This document shows, piece by piece, positions 61,168 through 64,000 of a DNA stretch of 64,000 nucleotides. Numbering within the stretch: the stretch's first letter is position 1; the number at the start of each line of letters is the position of its first letter. The stretch comes from Actinomycetes bacterium. GTDB taxonomy: Bacteria; Actinomycetota; Acidimicrobiia; Acidimicrobiales; Acidimicrobiaceae. The notes under the pieces were generated by a model, which saw only the letters and a list, made by a program, of their open reading frames with translations, was not told the DNA's origin and made no database searches. The DNA lies in NCBI GenBank assembly GCA_021799035.1, contig JAJZBG010000007.1:21390-85389 (forward strand), in the 5' to 3' direction. The position numbers were made by a program, and so were the translations under genes.

Positions 61168-62151
61168 GTGACAGCTTTGTCCAACCTTTCGTCGAGGGCA
61201 TTTGCCATTGAGACAACGGACCTGACTAAGGCATTTGGGGGCCGCAACGTTGTCGACTCGGTGTCGCTTAGAGTTCCACTGGGATCAATCTATGGGTTTC
61301 TCGGGCCAAATGGCTCGGGCAAGACGACAACTATACGGATGATTCTTGGCCTGGTGTTTCCCGATCAAGGTGAGATTTCCCTGTTGGGAGTGAAGGATCC
61401 AAGGCTTAGGCGGCAGCAGCTTTCCAGGCTTGGCGCGGTAGTGGAGGGCCCTGGTTTCTACCCATACCTGAGCGGCTTTGACAACCTCAAAAGGTTTGCT
61501 CAAATAGCCTACCCAGCCCAGAAGTTGCTTGACCCTGCTACCGCGAGGATAGGCATGAATGCCGTATCAGCAGCCCTAGAAAAGGTAGGTCTGCTTGATG
61601 CAAGGAACAAGAAGTATCGCGCTTACTCGCTCGGGATGAAGCAGCGCCTTGCCATTGCTGCAGCTTTATTGTGGCCTAGAGAACTCCTGGTGCTCGATGA
61701 GCCGACCAACGGTCTCGATCCCCAGGGGATCGTGGAGGTCCGGGAGCTTCTGACGGGCTTGCGGAGTCAAGGAATGACAATCTTCATATCATCGCACATT
61801 CTGAGTGAGGTGGAGATGATATGCAGCGACGTTGCAGTGATGCGGGATGGGAAGCTGCTCTTCCAGGGGACCACTCAGGCATTTAGAGGTTCCCTAGGGG
61901 AGCAGTTCTATCTCGAGACAACCGATACCGGGCTCGCCAAGACGATACTGCTTCGCCTCGAACTCGCAGATCCCAGCTCGATAAATATAGAACATGACCG
62001 GCTTAGCGCCAAGTTGACAACGAATGAGATCGAGAAAGTGGTTGCGGCTTTGGTAAACGGTGGAGTCGGTGTTCGTTCCGTTGGCAAGAGCGCCCATTCG
62101 CTAGAGGAGGCCTTTGTGAATTTGACGGGCAGGAGCGGCCATGCTCGGTAG
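61168..62151 (+). CDS. ABC transporter ATP-binding protein
   Basis: The 327 residues carry the standard ABC motifs: Walker A GPNGSGKTT (about 51-59), a Q-loop region, signature YSLGMKQRLA, Walker B LLVLDEPTNGLD and a switch His in ISSHILSEVE. The subtype resembles CcmA/NatA/BcrA exporters of drug, sodium or lantibiotic type. GTG 61168 has AAGGAG five bases upstream; the 61147 start adds seven residues. It overlaps the permease gene by 11 bases. The substrate is not readable. Confidence 0.92.
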   Translation: MTALSNLSSRAFAIETTDLTKAFGGRNVVDSVSLRVPLGSIYGFLGPNGSGKTTTIRMILGLVFPDQGEISLLGVKDPRLRRQQLSRLGAVVEGPGFYPYLSGFDNLKRFAQIAYPAQKLLDPATARIGMNAVSAALEKVGLLDARNKKYRAYSLGMKQRLAIAAALLWPRELLVLDEPTNGLDPQGIVEVRELLTGLRSQGMTIFISSHILSEVEMICSDVAVMRDGKLLFQGTTQAFRGSLGEQFYLETTDTGLAKTILLRLELADPSSINIEHDRLSAKLTTNEIEKVVAALVNGGVGVRSVGKSAHSLEEAFVNLTGRSGHAR

Positions 62152-62941
62152 CGAGCTGTCGCTGTTGTTCCGCAGGCGTAGGACAAGAGTCTTGCTTGCG
62201 CTCCTCCTTATCGCCCCCTGGCTTATGGGTTTTGTCATCTTCCAGTTTGGCGGAGGCAAAGGTGGAAATGGACCAAATTTTGTAGACCTGGTGACTCATA
62301 ATGCGGTTTTTTTGGTGCTCGCCTCGGTGTCATCGCTGATGCCTTTGCTGTTTCCACTTGCCGTCTCGCTGGTCGCAGCCGACTCTGTAGCTGGGGAGGC
62401 CTCTCTTGGCACTCTCAGGTATATTTTGATCGCTCCGGTATCACGTCTCAGGTTGCTGATAAACAAGCTTGCGACTGCGCTCATATTTGTCGTTACGGTG
62501 TGTGTAGGAGTAGCGGTATCGGGTTTGATAGCGGGAGTCATCTTTTTTCCGACTGGCAGAGTGCTGCTTCTTTCGGGTCAGACGACCTCTTTTTTTCACG
62601 GCATCCTGCTGGCTCTTTTGGCCTCTCTGCTGATTGCAGTGTCGCTGGTGTCGGTTGTCGGGCTCGGTCTGGCGATATCCACGTTCACGGATGTCCCGGT
62701 TGGGGCAACTCTTGGAACGCTGGGAATAATAATTCTCTCTGAGATTCTGTCCAACATAACCCAAGTCAGGGGAATTTGGCCGCTGCTTCCAACCAACTAC
62801 TGGCTTAGCTTTGCTGATTTGTTTAGAGATCCCATAAGCTTTAGCGGCATCGGAAAGGATCTTCTCAGCCAGGGCATCTGGCTCGTCTTTGCATTCAGCC
62901 TTGCTAGTGCTCGATTTCTGAGCAAGGATGTAACATCCTGA
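62141..62941 (+). CDS. ABC-2 type transporter permease
   Basis: The 266-residue protein has six hydrophobic segments and the ABC-2 permease pattern (DSVAGEASLGTLRYILIAPVSRLRLLINKL, split over about 76-105), where a cytoplasmic loop meets the ATPase. It starts inside the ATPase gene with AGGAGCGG upstream and so is translationally coupled. Together they form one exporter of unknown cargo. It converges with another permease gene 15 bases beyond its stop. Confidence 0.9.
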   Translation: MLGSELSLLFRRRRTRVLLALLLIAPWLMGFVIFQFGGGKGGNGPNFVDLVTHNAVFLVLASVSSLMPLLFPLAVSLVAADSVAGEASLGTLRYILIAPVSRLRLLINKLATALIFVVTVCVGVAVSGLIAGVIFFPTGRVLLLSGQTTSFFHGILLALLASLLIAVSLVSVVGLGLAISTFTDVPVGATLGTLGIIILSEILSNITQVRGIWPLLPTNYWLSFADLFRDPISFSGIGKDLLSQGIWLVFAFSLASARFLSKDVTS

Positions 62942-62956
62942 GGGGTCCACGTGGTC

Positions 62957-64000
62957 TCAGGCTGTTTCAGCTTTGGCGAAAAGCACTTGCCGGATCTTGA
63001 CTCTACCGCCAATTGAAAGAATCGCCTTGCTGTAAATGTGTGCCCCAATTCGTGCTAGAAGGACAGTTGCAGCTAGGCAGATGACCATTGCGAGAAGCTG
63101 TTCGGCCATATCAGAGCTTCCGCTCGCGTAGAGTGCTGGCATGAGCAGGCTCGAGAAACCTGGAACGAATGCGAGCACTCGTATTATCGGGGAAATCTCC
63201 GGTCCTCTTGTAGAAGTGACGGATAGGAGATATCCGATAATTATTGGCAGCTGCACCGCGATCGACACGCTTTGCGCATCGTCCATTCTTGAGACGAGTG
63301 AGCCGGCAGCTGCGTATGCTACGCAGTAGATACTGTAACCAGCAATGAACCAGGCGGTGAGAAGCAGCAGGTAGCTGAGGCTTCCTCCGTGGACATAAGG
63401 GGATCCTGTCAGGGACAGGACCAGTACGGCTGATCCCAGGAGCAGAAAGGCCTGGAGCACCGCTACGACTCCGATTCCGATCACCTTGCCAACAAGCAGC
63501 TGCAATGGTTTGAGATGTATGAGGAGGATTTCAATTACCCGGGACGCCTTTTCTTCTATGACTCCAATAAGAACCCAGGAGCCGTACTGGGATATCAAGA
63601 CGAACATGAGGATGTCTCCTAGGAGTGACATTTCTACTGAGCTTCTTGCACGAGGTTGCTTTCCCACCGCTTCGATGGAGACCGTTATCGGCTTTTCAAG
63701 GCCTGCCACCTGTTCTTTAGTCAAGTGAAGAGCAGAGTAGGTGGCAAGCTGGCTCAGTCTTGAAGAAAGGGCATTGGTGAACCGACCGAGAGTGGAGCTG
63801 TCGGTCGGGCTGACTGGGTTCTTGGTGAAGAGCTTTGTTGGTGTGACTAGCAGATCGATGGTGCCGGCGTTTAACTGACCTGCGGCATTTTTCAGGCTGG
63901 AGAAGCCAAGTATGGAAAAGGTCACACCCTCCGCCTTGGCGGTTTGTGAAATGACGGTCGACAGTGCAGGAGTTGACAGCTCCATTCTGATGGTTTTAGT
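62957..64000 (-). CDS. ABC-2 type permease with large extracellular domain (5' end outside window)
   Basis: The frame stays open to the right edge, so the N terminus is missing. The visible part starts in an extracellular domain (residues resembling NatB/YhaP-type permeases with IDLLVTPTKLF) and continues with six membrane segments, including the GVIEEKASRVIEILL loop that contacts the ATPase. Its ATPase is probably encoded just beyond the window edge. It is convergent with the first ABC operon and is not the partner of that ATPase by position, although this cannot be ruled out. Confidence 0.85.
   Translation of the reverse strand, partial: TKTIRMELSTPALSTVISQTAKAEGVTFSILGFSSLKNAAGQLNAGTIDLLVTPTKLFTKNPVSPTDSSTLGRFTNALSSRLSQLATYSALHLTKEQVAGLEKPITVSIEAVGKQPRARSSVEMSLLGDILMFVLISQYGSWVLIGVIEEKASRVIEILLIHLKPLQLLVGKVIGIGVVAVLQAFLLLGSAVLVLSLTGSPYVHGGSLSYLLLLTAWFIAGYSIYCVAYAAAGSLVSRMDDAQSVSIAVQLPIIIGYLLSVTSTRGPEISPIIRVLAFVPGFSSLLMPALYASGSSDMAEQLLAMVICLAATVLLARIGAHIYSKAILSIGGRVKIRQVLFAKAETA

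Overview
The window looks like a chromosomal housekeeping segment from an actinobacterium of moderate GC content (about 50-55% by eye, not counted). Gene order is the main clue: ribF-rpsO-pnp-M16 peptidase-dapB-dapA-rnj-ftsK, cinA-recA-miaB-miaA-dapF-hflX, divergent lexA / LysM protein followed by nrdR, DUF3040 near mraZ, and sepF-yggT-divIVA downstream of ftsZ. A DivIVA-type polar growth protein, SepF without FtsA, and SOS boxes of the CGAAC-N4-GTTCG type fit Actinobacteria. The moderate GC and the succinylase lysine pathway are compatible with a low-GC member of the Acidimicrobiia; that placement is inference. I see no tRNA, rRNA, CRISPR array, insertion sequence or prophage.

Layout. 1-8.1 kb: RNA metabolism (ribF 3' end, rpsO, pnp, RNase J), an M16 protease and dapB/dapA. 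8.2-18.7 kb: ftsK, a D,D-carboxypeptidase, thrB, rimO, pgsA, cinA, SOS-controlled recA and miaB. 18.7-19.9 kb: two translationally coupled membrane proteins of unknown role. 20-26.2 kb: miaA, dapF, hflX, dapC, dapD, dapE; with dapA/dapB these cover tetrahydrodipicolinate to meso-DAP by the succinylase route. 26.2-28.5 kb: lexA, a divergent SOS-controlled LysM protein (probable division inhibitor), nrdR and a SRPBCC protein. 28.5-35 kb: assorted metabolism (inositol-phosphatase family, PIG-L deacetylase, DUF3040, ROK kinase, acyl-CoA dehydrogenase, HNH protein, lipoate-ligase-like protein).

35.1-53.5 kb is the division and cell wall (dcw) cluster: tandem MraZ operator repeats, mraZ, rsmH, ftsL-like, ftsI, murE, mraY, murD, ftsW, murG, murC, murB, ftsQ, a 410-bp gap, ftsZ, pgeF, yggS-type gene, sepF, yggT, divIVA. 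Many junctions are ATGA/GTGA overlaps, so translation is probably coupled. murF is missing from its usual place between murE and mraY, and ftsA is absent. 53.5-58.9 kb: ileS on the minus strand, then a DksA/TraR zinc-finger gene, lspA and rluD. 58.9-64 kb: a sigma-70-family factor whose -35 recognition helix departs from the consensus, divergent from a secreted LolA-like protein with an ABC exporter, ending in a second ABC permease cut by the window edge.

No wholly new multi-gene system is evident. The points most worth a second look are the sigma factor with altered region 4.2, the two separate SOS boxes between lexA and the LysM gene, the MraZ operator, loss of murF and recX from conserved positions, the E. 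coli-type DapD, the acyl-CoA dehydrogenase lacking the usual Glu, and the coupled membrane pair at 18.7-19.9 kb.
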